Assembly: GCF_010723575.1 (NCBI RefSeq)
Contig: NZ_BLKZ01000002.1
Location: forward strand, 1 to 64,000
Source: Mycobacterium bourgelatii
GTDB taxonomy: Bacteria; Actinomycetota; Actinomycetes; Mycobacteriales; Mycobacteriaceae
Direction: 5' to 3'
Length of the DNA stretch: 64,000 nucleotides
Of the stretch, positions 28,483 through 37,668 are shown piece after piece (position 1 is the first letter of the stretch; every line of letters starts with the position of its first letter). The translations under genes were made by a program, and so were the position numbers. The notes beneath the pieces are model-generated. The model was given only the letters and a program-made list of their open reading frames with translations, searched no databases and was not told the origin of the DNA.

Positions 28483-29438
28483 GCCTCAGGCTCCCACGCA
28501 TAGAGAGTCCACTCCGGCCCGCTGTCGCCGGCCGGGAAGTCGATATACGTTGCACGGACCGGCATTCCGATCTCCACCGCGGCAGGATCGACGCCGCGCA
28601 ACTCGCCCAGCATGCGCACGCCTTCCTCGAGCTCGACCAGCGCGATGACGAACGGCAAAGTGCGGCCGGGCACTTTCGGCGCGTGGTGCACGACGAAGCT
28701 GAACACCGTGCCTCGACCACTGGATACCACGTAGTCAATCGGCGCCGCGGGGTCCTGCCACACCGCCGGCACCGGCGGGTGGCGCAGGCTCCCATCGGCC
28801 AGCTTCTGGATCCGCAGCTCGTGCGCCTTCACCCCTTCCCAGAAGAAGGCGGTGTCCTTCGACGACGAGGGACGCATCATGGCGTCGGCGTCCAGGTCAT
28901 CCGGCACGGTCGAAGTCGAAGCAGCCGAAGCCGACTCAGCAGGCTTGAATTTTAGGATGCGCCAATTCATCTCGGCGACATCCTCATCGCCCACCCGCCA
29001 GATGATGTGCTGGTTGATGAAGAAGCCCTCGCCGAGCGCGGTCTGCTTGGGTCCGACGACATCACCCATCTCGGAGGTGACGCTCACTTCCTCACCGGGC
29101 CGCAGGTAGCGGTGATAGGTCTGCTCGCAGTTTGTTGCGACCACACCCACATACCCGTTGTCGTCAAACAGCTTCATGAGCGGACCCATGGGGTCGTCGT
29201 CCGGCCGTTGTCCGTTCAGACCGAACATCGTCCACACCTGAATCATCGCCGGCGGCGCGACGATTCCCGGGTGCCCCTGGGCGCGGGCCGCCGCCTCATC
29301 GACGTAAATCGGGTTGCGGTCACCAATGGCTTCGACCCAGTTGTTGATCATCGGTTGGTTCACCGGATCACGGCCGACGCGCGGCTTGACGGCGCCAGCC
29401 GAGCAAATCTCCGCGATAGCGTCCTGGAATTCGGTCAT
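28479..29438 (-). CDS. chsH2: MaoC/DUF35 fusion protein ChsH2 (Rv3542c family)
   Basis: 319 residues from ATG 29438. N-terminal half: MaoC-like hotdog (residues about 1-165) with NPIYVDEAAARAQGHPGIVAPPAMIQ. C-terminal half: DUF35 OB domain (about 190-315) with AIDYVVSSGRGTVFSFVV and VRATYIDFPAGD, which docks with Ltp2 for the retro-aldol step. Frame extends further upstream, but this ATG overlaps the fadE29 stop (ATGA). An Ala/Ser-rich linker (around ESASAASTST) joins the domains. Confidence 0.93.
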   Translation of the reverse strand: MTEFQDAIAEICSAGAVKPRVGRDPVNQPMINNWVEAIGDRNPIYVDEAAARAQGHPGIVAPPAMIQVWTMFGLNGQRPDDDPMGPLMKLFDDNGYVGVVATNCEQTYHRYLRPGEEVSVTSEMGDVVGPKQTALGEGFFINQHIIWRVGDEDVAEMNWRILKFKPAESASAASTSTVPDDLDADAMMRPSSSKDTAFFWEGVKAHELRIQKLADGSLRHPPVPAVWQDPAAPIDYVVSSGRGTVFSFVVHHAPKVPGRTLPFVIALVELEEGVRMLGELRGVDPAAVEIGMPVRATYIDFPAGDSGPEWTLYAWEPEA

Positions 29439-30598
29439 CGTGGCACCCTCGGCACCTTGAGGCCGGCGGCGGCAATCATCTCTCGCATAACTTCGTTCAC
29501 GCCGCCACCGAAGGTGATCACCAGGTTGCGCTTGGTCTGTACGTCCAACCAACTCAACAACTCGGCGGTCTCCGGATCGGCCGGGTTCCCGTACCTACCG
29601 ACGATCTCCTCCGCGAGCCGACCAATGTGCTGAATACGTTCGGTGCCAAACACTTTCGTCGACGCGGCATCGGCCACGTTGATGTCCTCGCCGGCCGCGG
29701 CGACCTGCCAGTTGAGCAACTCGTTGATCCGCCACAGCGAATAGATCTCGCCGAGCGCCCGTTTGACGTCCTGATGATCGATCGGGGCGACGCCGTCACT
29801 GCCGGGCTTGGATGCCCAGTCGTGCAGCCGGTCGTAGATGCCGGCCGTGCGACCGGCGGGACCGAGCATGACCCGCTCGTTGTTGAGCTGGGTGGTGATC
29901 AAGCGCCATCCACCGTTCTCCTCACCGACCAGCATGTCGACCGGCGCCCGCACGTCGTTGTAGTACGTGGCATTGGTGTGGTGCGCGCCGTCGGACAAGA
30001 TGATCGGCGTCCAGGAGTAGCCAGGGTCCTTGGTGTCGACGATCAGGATCGAAATGCCCTTGTGCTTAGCGGCTTCCGGGTCGGTGCGGCAGGCCAGCCA
30101 AATGTAGTCGGCGTCGTGTGCGCCGGTGGTGAAGATCTTCTGGCCGTTGACGATGTACTCGTCGCCCTGGCGCACCGCCGTGGTCCGTAGCGACGCCAGG
30201 TCGGTGCCCGCGTCCGGTTCGGTGTAGCCGATTGCGAAGTGCACCTCGCCGGCCAGGATTGCCGGCAGGAACTTCTTTTTCTGCATCTCGCTGCCGAACT
30301 GCTGCAGCGTGGGACCGACCGTCTGCAGCGTCACCGCGGGCAGCGGCACGTCGGCCCGATGCGCTTCGTTGACGAAGATGGACTGCTCGATCGGCCCATA
30401 GCCCAAGCCGCCGAACTCCTTTGGCCATCCCACGCCGAGCTTGCCGTCCTTACCCATCCGGCGGATCACCGCGCGGTAGGCCTCGTTGTGACGGTCCTGC
30501 TCCATCGCTTTCGCCTCGTCGGACGAAATCAGGTTGGAGAAGTATTCCCGTAGCTCCAACTGCAGCTTCCGCTGCTCGGGAGTGAGGTCTATGTACAT
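29435..30598 (-). CDS. fadE29: Acyl-CoA dehydrogenase FadE29 (ChsE2)
   Basis: 387 residues from ATG 30598 (MYIDLTPEQRKL), equal to the Rv3543c length. One half of the alpha2beta2 ChsE1-ChsE2 dehydrogenase that oxidises 3-oxo-4-pregnene-20-carboxyl-CoA. Seen: GYTEPDAGTDLASLRTTA, NGQKIFTTGAHDADYIWLACRTDP, and a C-terminal ITFGGGVNEVMREMIAAAGL. Preceded within 10 bp overlap by fadE28. The longer upstream frame is out of family and rejected. Confidence 0.93.
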   Translation of the reverse strand: MYIDLTPEQRKLQLELREYFSNLISSDEAKAMEQDRHNEAYRAVIRRMGKDGKLGVGWPKEFGGLGYGPIEQSIFVNEAHRADVPLPAVTLQTVGPTLQQFGSEMQKKKFLPAILAGEVHFAIGYTEPDAGTDLASLRTTAVRQGDEYIVNGQKIFTTGAHDADYIWLACRTDPEAAKHKGISILIVDTKDPGYSWTPIILSDGAHHTNATYYNDVRAPVDMLVGEENGGWRLITTQLNNERVMLGPAGRTAGIYDRLHDWASKPGSDGVAPIDHQDVKRALGEIYSLWRINELLNWQVAAAGEDINVADAASTKVFGTERIQHIGRLAEEIVGRYGNPADPETAELLSWLDVQTKRNLVITFGGGVNEVMREMIAAAGLKVPRVPR

Positions 30599-31602
30599 TG
30601 CGCTCCCACGAGATCGAGTCGATGAGAGGCCCCACCCAGCAGTCTGGTCAGGTCCTTGATCGTGGAGTAATAGCGGTGCATCGGGTAAGTGACGTCCATG
30701 CCCATGCCGCCGTGTAGGTGGTGGCAGATCTGCATGACCGGTGGCGCCTGCGACGCCAACCAGTATCCGAGGACATCCAGATCTGCGTCGGCATCCAGCC
30801 CTTCGGCCAGCTTCCATGCCACGGCCTTGGACACCAAATCTATGGTGCGGGAAGCGATGTAGACCTCAGCGAGCTGTGCCGCCACCGTCTGGAACGTCGA
30901 CAACGGCTTGCCGAACTGCTTCCGGTTTGCCACATAATCGGCGGTCAACCGCAGCGCGCCCGCCACCAACCCGTCGGCGTAGGCGCCAATCGCCGCCAGT
31001 GCCAACTGATTTACCCGCGCCGCCGACACCCCGGCCAACACATCCGAATCGGCGACCGCGACGTCGTCGAACGTCACGGTGTACTCGTCGGACCCATTGG
31101 ACGTCGGTGTGCGAACCAACCGCACACCATCGGCCTTCGGCGACACCACGACCACCGCGCTGTCGGCGGTCACCACGATCCAATCCGCCGACTCCGCATA
31201 CGCGACACCGACTTTGGTGCCCGCCAACCGACCGTCGGAAAAACTCACCGACGGCCGGTCCGGCAACGCCGCGCCGGGCTCGTTGAGCGCCGCCGTCAAC
31301 ACCGCGCCCTTGGAAACGCCGGACAGGAAACGGTCCTGCTGTTTGTCGGAGGCCGCGTCCAGCAGCGGCACCAAACCGAAACCCAGGGTGGCCAACGCGG
31401 GCGTAATGGCACCGTGGCGTCCCACCTCGGTCAGGGCCGTCGCGATCTCCGCGAGGCCCAATCCGTCACCACCGAGACGCTCCGGCACCGCCAGCGCCGT
31501 CACGCCACCCTGAACGAGTGCCTCCCAAGAGATCTCACGATCAAGGACGGACGTGACGACGTCGGCGACGGCTTGCTGTTCTGCGCTGAGATCGAAATCC
31601 AT
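30589..31602 (-). CDS. fadE28: Acyl-CoA dehydrogenase FadE28 (ChsE1)
   Basis: 337 residues from ATG 31602 (MDFDLSAEQQAV). Partner subunit of FadE29. It is shorter than a canonical acyl-CoA dehydrogenase, as typical for this half of the heteromeric mycobacterial enzymes. Seen: LPDRPSVSFSDGRLAGTK, LTADYVANRKQFGKPLSTFQTVAAQLAE, and HLHGGMGMDVTYPMHRYY near the C-terminus. Seventeen bp after cyp125; its 3' end overlaps the fadE29 start. Confidence 0.92.
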   Translation of the reverse strand: MDFDLSAEQQAVADVVTSVLDREISWEALVQGGVTALAVPERLGGDGLGLAEIATALTEVGRHGAITPALATLGFGLVPLLDAASDKQQDRFLSGVSKGAVLTAALNEPGAALPDRPSVSFSDGRLAGTKVGVAYAESADWIVVTADSAVVVVSPKADGVRLVRTPTSNGSDEYTVTFDDVAVADSDVLAGVSAARVNQLALAAIGAYADGLVAGALRLTADYVANRKQFGKPLSTFQTVAAQLAEVYIASRTIDLVSKAVAWKLAEGLDADADLDVLGYWLASQAPPVMQICHHLHGGMGMDVTYPMHRYYSTIKDLTRLLGGASHRLDLVGAQCT

Positions 31603-31619
31603 CGTCGTATTCAAAAGAC

Positions 31620-32873
31620 TCAACGATCCACCGGGCACTTGCCCGTGTAGTCGACCTGCCAGTGCTTGATGCCGTTGAGCCACCCCGACCGCAACCGTTC
31701 GGGCGTCCCGATCGGCTTCAGGTCGGGCATGTTGTCCGCAATCGCGTTGAAGATCAGGTTGATCGTCATGCGCGCCAGGTTTGCGCCGATGCAGTAGTGC
31801 GCACCGGTCCCACCAAAGCCGACGTGCGGGTTGGGGTTACGCAGGATGTTGAACTTGTACGGGTCCTCGAAGACCTCTTCATCGAAGTTGGCCGACCGGT
31901 AGAACATCAGCACCCGGTCGCCCTTCTTGATCTTCGCGCCGTTCAGCTCGTAGTCCTCCAGTGCGGTGCGCTGGAAGACGGTCACCGGGGTGGCCCATCG
32001 GACGATCTCGTCGGCCGCGGTCTCTGGGCGCTCCCGCTTGTACAGCTCCCACTGGTCGGGGTTCTCCGAGAACGCGATCATGCCGTGCGTGATGGAGTTC
32101 CTGGTGGTCTCGTTGCCGGCCACCGCGAGCATCACCACGAAGAAGCCGAACTCGTCGTCGGAGAGCTTCTCGCCGTCGATGTCGGCTTGGATCAACTGGG
32201 TGACGATGTCGTCGCCCGGGTTCCTGCCCCGCTCCTCGGCCATCTGCATCGCGTAGCCGATCAACTGCGCCGACGACATCTTCGGGTCGACGTGGGCGAA
32301 CTCGGGGTCTTCGGTACCGGTCATCTCGTTGGACCAGTCGAAGATCTTGCCGCGGTCCTCCTGGGGCACTCCAAGCAGATCGGCGATTGCCTGCAGCGGC
32401 AGCTCACAGGCCACCTGCTCGACGAAGTCACCGGAACCCGCGGCGGCCGCCGCCTGGGCGATCTTCTGCGCGCGCGCGTTCAGCTCGTCCTTGAGCCGCC
32501 CGACGGCACGCGGAGTGAACCCGCGGGAGATGATCTTGCGCAGCCGGGTGTGGTGTGGCGCGTCCATGTTCAGCATGACGAACCGCTGCACCTCGATGTC
32601 CTCGCGGGCGATGTCGTTGCTGAACCGGGGAATCACGCCGTTTTCGTAGCTGGAGAAGATGTCGCTGCGACGCGACACCTCCTTGACGTCGTTCAGCTTG
32701 GTGACCGCCCAGTACCCGCCGTCATGGAAGCCGCCGCCATTGCCAGGAGCCTGCTCGGTCCACCAGACCGGGGCCTTCGCCCGCAGTTCCGCGAACTCTT
32801 CGACCGGCAGCCGACTCACGTAGATGTCGGGATCGGTGAAATCGAACCCGGGGGGAAGATTGGGGGTGGGCAC
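31620..32873 (-). CDS. cyp125: Cytochrome P450 CYP125, steroid C26/C27 monooxygenase
   Basis: 417 residues from GTG 32873. Starts side-chain degradation by oxidising C26/C27 of cholesterol/cholestenone. Seen: AGNETT at 252-257, ExxR 289-292, and haem loop GFGGTGAHYCIGANLAR with haem Cys at 361. The GTG has AGAAGGAG about 8 nt upstream, which decides the start over an in-frame TTG at 32927. First gene of the leftward side-chain operon, divergent from fadA5 with operator sites between. Confidence 0.95.
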   Translation of the reverse strand: MPTPNLPPGFDFTDPDIYVSRLPVEEFAELRAKAPVWWTEQAPGNGGGFHDGGYWAVTKLNDVKEVSRRSDIFSSYENGVIPRFSNDIAREDIEVQRFVMLNMDAPHHTRLRKIISRGFTPRAVGRLKDELNARAQKIAQAAAAAGSGDFVEQVACELPLQAIADLLGVPQEDRGKIFDWSNEMTGTEDPEFAHVDPKMSSAQLIGYAMQMAEERGRNPGDDIVTQLIQADIDGEKLSDDEFGFFVVMLAVAGNETTRNSITHGMIAFSENPDQWELYKRERPETAADEIVRWATPVTVFQRTALEDYELNGAKIKKGDRVLMFYRSANFDEEVFEDPYKFNILRNPNPHVGFGGTGAHYCIGANLARMTINLIFNAIADNMPDLKPIGTPERLRSGWLNGIKHWQVDYTGKCPVDR

Positions 32874-32928
32874 GGTAGTTCTCCTTCTACAGTCTTCGCT
32901 GACCGACCGGTACAACTCAGGTTTCAAG

Positions 32929-32945
32929 CACTAGTTGTCCTAGTG
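32929..32945. promoter_or_regulatory. Inverted repeat in the cyp125/fadA5 divergent region
   Basis: CACTAG (32929-32934), TTGTC spacer, CTAGTG (32940-32945): a perfect 6+6 palindrome that does not fit the KstR or KstR2 patterns. It lies 56 bp upstream of the cyp125 GTG, a promoter-proximal position. May be an additional operator or chance. Confidence 0.4.
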
Positions 32946-33018
32946 ATCTTCTGATGCCAGTAAAACATGCCTTCACCGTAGGCAAAAGGCATCAGAGCAT
33001 CCTTGCTTGTCATATTAA

Positions 33019-33032
33019 TGAAACGTGTTCTA
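33019..33032. promoter_or_regulatory. KstR-type operator between cyp125 and fadA5
   Basis: TGAAACGTGTTCTA fits T-nn-AAC-nn-GTT-nn-A. It ends 10 bp before the fadA5 ATG and is ~145 bp from the cyp125 start; it can repress both. Confidence 0.86.
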
Positions 33033-33042
33033 GCCTTGCCAC

Positions 33043-34206
33043 ATGGGTAACCCGGTAATCGTCGAAGCCACTCGCAGCCCGATCGGCAAGCGCGGGGGAT
33101 GGCTATCAGGACTGCACGCCACCGAGCTGCTCGGGGCGACTCAGAAGGCGCTGGTGGAGAAGGCCGGTATTGACGCCGGCGACGTCGAACAGGTCGTCGG
33201 TGGCTGCGTAACGCAGTTCGGCGAGCAGTCGAACAACATCACCCGAGTGAGCTGGCTCGTGGCCGGCCTGCCCGAGCACGTCGGCGCTACGACGGTGGAT
33301 TGCCAGTGCGGCAGCAGTCAGCAGGCCAACGGTCTGGTAGCCGGCCTGATCGCGGCCGGCGTTATCGACATCGGCATCGCATGCGGAATCGAGGCCATGA
33401 GCCGGGTGGGCCTCGGCGCCAATGCGGGTCCCGACCGCAGCATCCTGCGGCCCGCATCGTGGGACATCGACCTGCCCGACCAGTTCACCGCCGCCGAGCG
33501 GATCGCCAAGCGCCGCGGCATCACGCGCGAGGACATCGACCAGTTCGGCTTCGACTCGCAGCGCAAGGCCAAGCTGGCGTGGGCCGAGGGCCGCTTCGAC
33601 CGGGAGATCTCGCCGATCGAGGCCCCGGTGCTGGACGAGAACAAGCGGCCTACGGACGAGCGCGCACCCGTGACCCGCGACCAGGGCCTGCGCGACACCA
33701 CCCTGGAGGGCCTGAGCCAGCTCAAGCCGGTGATCGAAGGCGGCATCCACACGGCCGGCACGTCGTCGCAGATTTCCGACGGCGCGGCCGCGGTCTTGTG
33801 GATGGACGAAGACAAGGCCAAGGCACTCGGTCTGCGCCCGCGCGCCCGGATCGTCAGCCACGCTCTCGTCGGCGCCGAGCCCTACTACCACCTCGACGGT
33901 CCGGTGCAGTCGACGGCGAAGGTGCTGGAGAAGGCTGGCATGAAGATCGGCGACATCGACATCGTCGAGATCAACGAGGCCTTCGCCTCCGTCGTGCTGT
34001 CCTGGGCCCGGGTCCACGAGCCCGACATGGATCGCGTCAACGTCAACGGCGGAGCCATCGCGCTGGGACACCCGGTGGGCTCCACCGGCAGCCGGCTGAT
34101 CACCACCGCGCTGCACGAACTGGAGCGCACCGACAAGAGCACCGCGTTGATCACCATGTGCGCCGGTGGCGCCCTCTCGACGGGCACCATCATCGAGCGC
34201 ATCTAG
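33043..34206 (+). CDS. fadA5: Steroid side-chain thiolase FadA5
   Basis: 387 residues (Rv3546 family). Thiolytically removes acetyl-CoA from 3,22-dioxochol-4-ene-24-oyl-CoA. Seen: nucleophile Cys 89 in DCQCGSSQQA, His 343 in IALGHPVGSTG, and Cys 373 in MCAGGALSTG, the three thiolase catalytic residues. ATG 33043 directly follows the KstR-type operator. A small NTF2-like gene follows after 3 bp. Confidence 0.95.
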   Translation: MGNPVIVEATRSPIGKRGGWLSGLHATELLGATQKALVEKAGIDAGDVEQVVGGCVTQFGEQSNNITRVSWLVAGLPEHVGATTVDCQCGSSQQANGLVAGLIAAGVIDIGIACGIEAMSRVGLGANAGPDRSILRPASWDIDLPDQFTAAERIAKRRGITREDIDQFGFDSQRKAKLAWAEGRFDREISPIEAPVLDENKRPTDERAPVTRDQGLRDTTLEGLSQLKPVIEGGIHTAGTSSQISDGAAAVLWMDEDKAKALGLRPRARIVSHALVGAEPYYHLDGPVQSTAKVLEKAGMKIGDIDIVEINEAFASVVLSWARVHEPDMDRVNVNGGAIALGHPVGSTGSRLITTALHELERTDKSTALITMCAGGALSTGTIIERI

Positions 34207-34209
34207 TCA

Positions 34210-34602
34210 GTGCTTGTCTCCGACGAAAGCCGGATCGGGGCCGCGCAGGCATACATCGATGCGTTAGTCAGTCATGACGCCGCGGCGGTCCCGTTCGCGG
34301 CTGGCTGCACCCGCATCGAGCTGGGCCTCAAGAATGGCTTCTCCGGAAATCACTTGCGGCGCAGCCTCAATCGCGGCCTTCAGTACCGGATCATCGCCGA
34401 CGCCACAACGCCGGACTACCGCATCGACGGCGACGAGGTGCACGCCGTTTACGACGTGCTGACCAAGGCGGCGGTGGCCGGCCGGCGGATCGCCGCACGG
34501 GTCGACGAGACCTTCGTGATCCCTGCCGAGAGTCCCAGCGGGAAGGCTGAGATTCAGCACATCCGGGCACACTTCAAGCCATTCCTTCGTAGCCAGTCAT
34601 AG
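34210..34602 (+). CDS. NTF2/SnoaL-like small protein
   Basis: 130 residues from GTG 34210. The pattern (AQAYIDALVSHDAAAVPFA helix, then LRRSLNRGLQYRI and alternating strands to EIQHIRAHFKPF) fits the cone-shaped NTF2/SnoaL-like fold used by small isomerases and scaffold proteins. No catalytic residue can be assigned. Three bp after fadA5 and 14 bp before ddn, so likely in the same KstR-controlled transcript. I do not recall a counterpart between fadA5 and ddn in H37Rv. Confidence 0.65.
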   Translation: MLVSDESRIGAAQAYIDALVSHDAAAVPFAAGCTRIELGLKNGFSGNHLRRSLNRGLQYRIIADATTPDYRIDGDEVHAVYDVLTKAAVAGRRIAARVDETFVIPAESPSGKAEIQHIRAHFKPFLRSQS

Positions 34603-34616
34603 CTAGGATTACCGCC

Positions 34617-35069
34617 ATGCCGAAAACAGCACCACGGTTCTTGAATTCGCCGTTCGCCGACTTCTTCATCAAGTGGATGTCGCGCTTCAACACCCGGCTG
34701 TACCGGCTCAGCAACGGAAAGCTCGGCGGCACGATTCAGAAGGCCCCGGTCGCGCTGCTGACCACCATCGGCCGCAAGAGTGGCGAACCGCGGGTGACTC
34801 CGTTGATCTATGTGCGTGACGGCGACCGCGTAGTTGTGCCCGCGTCACGGGGCGGCTCCGACAAACACCCGTTGTGGTACCTCAACCTGAAGGCCAACCC
34901 GAAGGTACAGGTGCAGATCGGCAAAGAGGTGCTGCAGCTGCAGGCCCGCGACGCCAATGACGAAGAGCGCGAACGATACTGGTCTCAGCTCGCGGCCGTT
35001 TATCCGCCGCTCGACGACTACAAGACGTGGACCGATCGCGTCATCCCGCTCGTAGTCTGCGAACCCTAG
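34617..35069 (+). CDS. ddn: Deazaflavin (F420)-dependent nitroreductase Ddn
   Basis: 150 residues, close to Rv3547 throughout: PRFLNSPFADFFIKWMSR N-terminal helix, a middle VALLTTIGRKSGEPRVTPL F420-binding segment, LWYLNLKANPKVQVQIG, and the C-terminal WTDRVIPLVVCEP. It uses F420H2, natively as a quinone reductase, and in M. tuberculosis activates the nitroimidazoles pretomanid and delamanid. Some residues in the middle (for example SRGGSDKHPLWY where I recall SKGGAEKNPMWY) differ, so prodrug activity cannot be assumed. Confidence 0.92.
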   Translation: MPKTAPRFLNSPFADFFIKWMSRFNTRLYRLSNGKLGGTIQKAPVALLTTIGRKSGEPRVTPLIYVRDGDRVVVPASRGGSDKHPLWYLNLKANPKVQVQIGKEVLQLQARDANDEERERYWSQLAAVYPPLDDYKTWTDRVIPLVVCEP

Positions 35070-35077
35070 TCAATTCT

Positions 35078-35142
35078 GCGTTGAGTCTGCGCTTTGGGCG
35101 GTGTCTACTCGCATTTCTCCGCCCAGGACGCAGTCTCAACGC
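35078..35142. terminator. Long imperfect hairpin between convergent ddn and Rv3548c-like genes
   Basis: Arms 35078-35101 and 35119-35142 pair at 20 of 24 positions: GCGTTGAG with CTCAACGC, CTGCG with CGCAG, and TGGGCGG with CCGCCCA, around a 17-nt loop. It fills the gap between two genes that end toward each other, so it probably terminates both directions. Confidence 0.65.
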
Positions 35143-35160
35143 CTGAGTTGACGACATGCT

Positions 35161-36072
35161 CTAGGCACCTGCGCCGTAGACCGGGACCGGCGTGCGCGCC
35201 TTGGCCAGCAAATCCGCGACCACGGGGCCCAACTCGGCGGGGTCCCACTTGGCGCCCTTGTCAATCTGCGGACCGTGCGCCCATCCCTCGGCGACCCGGA
35301 TCTTGCCGCCCTCGACCTCGAACACCTGCCCGTTGACGTCACGCGACTCGGCGCTACCCAGCCACACCACCAGCGGCGAGACGTTCTCCGGCGCCATCGC
35401 GTCGAAATCCTGGTCCTGCGTTGCCATCATCTCGGCGAAGACCGTCTCGGTCATGCGGGTGCGGGCCGACGGCGCAATGGCATTGACGGTCACCCCATAG
35501 CGTCCGAGTTCGGCCGCCGCAACGAGCGTCAACGCCGCAATGCCGGCCTTGGCCGCGCTGTAGTTGCCCTGTCCGACGCTGCCCTGCAGCCCGGCGCCGG
35601 AACTGGTGTTGATGATGCGCGCGTCCACCGCCTGACCGGCTTTGGCAAGCCCGCGCCAGTAGGACGCCGCGTGCCGCATCGTGGCGAAGTGACCCTTGAG
35701 GTGCACGGCGATGACGGCGTCGAACTCCTCCTCGCTGGTGTTGGCGATCATCCGGTCGCGCACGATGCCGGCGTTGTTCACCAGGATGTCCAGTCCACCG
35801 AAGGTGTCGACGGCAGTCTGAACCAGTTCGGCTGCCTGGTTCCAGTCGGCCACGTTGGATCCATTGGCGACGGCTTCGCCACCGGCGGCGACGATTTCGT
35901 CCACGACGCCCTGCGCCGCGCTGCCACCGCTTGCGGGTGAGCCGTCCAGCCCCACCCCGATGTCGTTGACCACCACACGCGCGCCTTCTGCCGCGAAAGC
36001 AAGCGCATGTGCGCGACCGATACCGCCGCCCGCCCCGGTGACGATGACTACCCGGCCGTCAACCACTCCCAT
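35161..36072 (-). CDS. Short-chain dehydrogenase/reductase (Rv3548c family)
   Basis: 303 residues from ATG 36072 (MGVVDGRVVIVTGAG). Seen: TGAGGGIG at the N-terminus, NNAGIVRDR about 96, INTSSGAGLQGSVGQGNYSAAKAG with the Ser-Tyr-Lys triad about 150-175. The size and layout match the hydroxyacyl-CoA dehydrogenase-like SDRs of MFE-2 type. GAGGAGAGC lies upstream of the ATG. Follows the Rv3549c-like SDR by 14 bp in a KstR2-controlled leftward pair; substrate probably a ring C/D CoA ester (inference). Confidence 0.85.
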   Translation of the reverse strand: MGVVDGRVVIVTGAGGGIGRAHALAFAAEGARVVVNDIGVGLDGSPASGGSAAQGVVDEIVAAGGEAVANGSNVADWNQAAELVQTAVDTFGGLDILVNNAGIVRDRMIANTSEEEFDAVIAVHLKGHFATMRHAASYWRGLAKAGQAVDARIINTSSGAGLQGSVGQGNYSAAKAGIAALTLVAAAELGRYGVTVNAIAPSARTRMTETVFAEMMATQDQDFDAMAPENVSPLVVWLGSAESRDVNGQVFEVEGGKIRVAEGWAHGPQIDKGAKWDPAELGPVVADLLAKARTPVPVYGAGA

Positions 36073-36086
36073 ATTTTTGCTCTCCT

Positions 36087-36854
36087 CTACTTGACCGCAC
36101 TGGCGTTCGTGGTGGCCAGGTAGTGCGGCGGCTCGCCGCCACCGTGCACCTCCAACGTGGCACCACTGATGTATGAGGCCGCGTCTGAAGCCAAAAACGC
36201 TGCGGCCCAACCGACGTCGTCGGGCTTGGCTAGTCGGCCCAACGGCACGTTCTCGGATATCGCGGCAATCGACTCGGCGTCGCCGTAAAAGAGGTCCGCC
36301 TGTTCGGTTTCCACCATGCCGACCACACAGGCGTTCACCCTGACCTTCGGGCCCCACTCGACGGCAAACGTCTGCGTGAGGCTCTCCAGGCCGGCCTTCG
36401 CTGCGCCGTACGCGGCGGTGCCCGGTGACGGGCGTCGACCGCTGAGGCTGCAGATGTTGACGATCGACCCACCCTCAGGCTGAGCTTGCATCTTGTCGTT
36501 GGCGTACTGCGAAACAAACAGCCCACCAATCAGATTCAGCTCGATGATCTTGCGGTTGAACTTCGGACTGGACTCCGCAGTCAGCACATACGGCGAACCG
36601 CCGGCATTGTTGACCACGACGTCGAGCCGGCCGTGCCGGTCCACGATCGCGTCGATCAGGGCCTTGACGGCCTCCTCGTCGCGAACGTCGCAGGAATGGA
36701 ATTCATAGGGCAAGCCTTCGACTGCACGTCTGGCGCATGTCACGACCGTCGCGCCCTGCCCGGCGAACACCGAGCTGATACCTGCGCCGACGCCGCGAAC
36801 GCCCCCCGTCACCAGCACCACTCGCCCAGCCAGCCCGAAATTGATGCCGTCCAC
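36087..36854 (-). CDS. Short-chain dehydrogenase/reductase (Rv3549c family)
   Basis: 255 residues from GTG 36854. SDR with TGGVRGVGAGI near residue 16, NNAGGSPY about 85, and the GTAAYGAAKAGLES catalytic Tyr-x3-Lys about 148-152. Its start is 15 bp from a KstR2-type operator shared with divergent echA20, placing it in HIP (ring C/D) metabolism. Reaction not assigned. Confidence 0.85.
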   Translation of the reverse strand: MDGINFGLAGRVVLVTGGVRGVGAGISSVFAGQGATVVTCARRAVEGLPYEFHSCDVRDEEAVKALIDAIVDRHGRLDVVVNNAGGSPYVLTAESSPKFNRKIIELNLIGGLFVSQYANDKMQAQPEGGSIVNICSLSGRRPSPGTAAYGAAKAGLESLTQTFAVEWGPKVRVNACVVGMVETEQADLFYGDAESIAAISENVPLGRLAKPDDVGWAAAFLASDAASYISGATLEVHGGGEPPHYLATTNASAVK

Positions 36855-36869
36855 TGTGCTAGCGTACCA

Positions 36870-36883
36870 AGCAAGTGCTTGCT
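36870..36883. promoter_or_regulatory. KstR2-type operator between Rv3549c-like SDR and echA20
   Basis: AGCAAGTGCTTGCT, a perfect palindrome fitting A-n-CAAG-nn-CTTG-n-T. It is 15 bp from the GTG at 36854 and 30 bp from the echA20 ATG at 36914, so it can control both directions. Confidence 0.9.
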
Positions 36884-36913
36884 TAGGTAACTTGGACCCC
36901 AGCAGGAAGTGCC

Positions 36914-37668
36914 ATGACCATCACATCCTCCACCGTGGAACCCGGCATAGTCGCCGTCACCGTCGACTATCCGCCCGTCAACGCCATTCCCTCGCGCGGA
37001 TGGTTCGAGCTAGGCGACGCGATCACAGCCGCCGGCGCCAATCCCGAGACGCACGTGGTGATCTTGCGCGCGGAAGGCCGCGGCTTCAACGCCGGTGTGG
37101 ACATCAAGGAGATGCAGCGGACCGAGGGATTCACCGCGCTGATCGACGCCAACCGCGGCTGCTTCCACGCATTCCGTGCGGTCTACGAGTGCGCGGTGCC
37201 GGTGGTTGCGGCGGTGAACGGCTTCTGCGTCGGCGGCGGCATCGGCCTGGTGGGCAACTCGGACGTCATCGTCGCTTCCGACGACGCCACCTTCGGTTTG
37301 CCGGAAGTGGAACGTGGCGCACTCGGCGCCGCCACCCACCTGTCCCGGTTGGTGCCACAGCACATGATGCGACGGTTGTTCTTCACCGCAGCGACGGTGG
37401 ACGCGGCCACGCTGCACCACTTCGGCTCGGTGCACGAGGTGGTCCCCCGCGACCAGCTGGATGAGGCGGCGCTACGGGTTGCCCGCGACATCGCCGCGAA
37501 GGACACCCGGGTCATCCGTGCCGCCAAGGAAGCGCTGAACTTCATTGACGTACAACGAGTGAACTCGAGCTATCGCATGGAACAAGGCTTTACGTTCGAA
37601 CTCAACCTCGCCGGTGTCGCCGACGAGCACCGCGACGCGTTCGCCGGCACGTCGAAGGGCAAGAAGGA

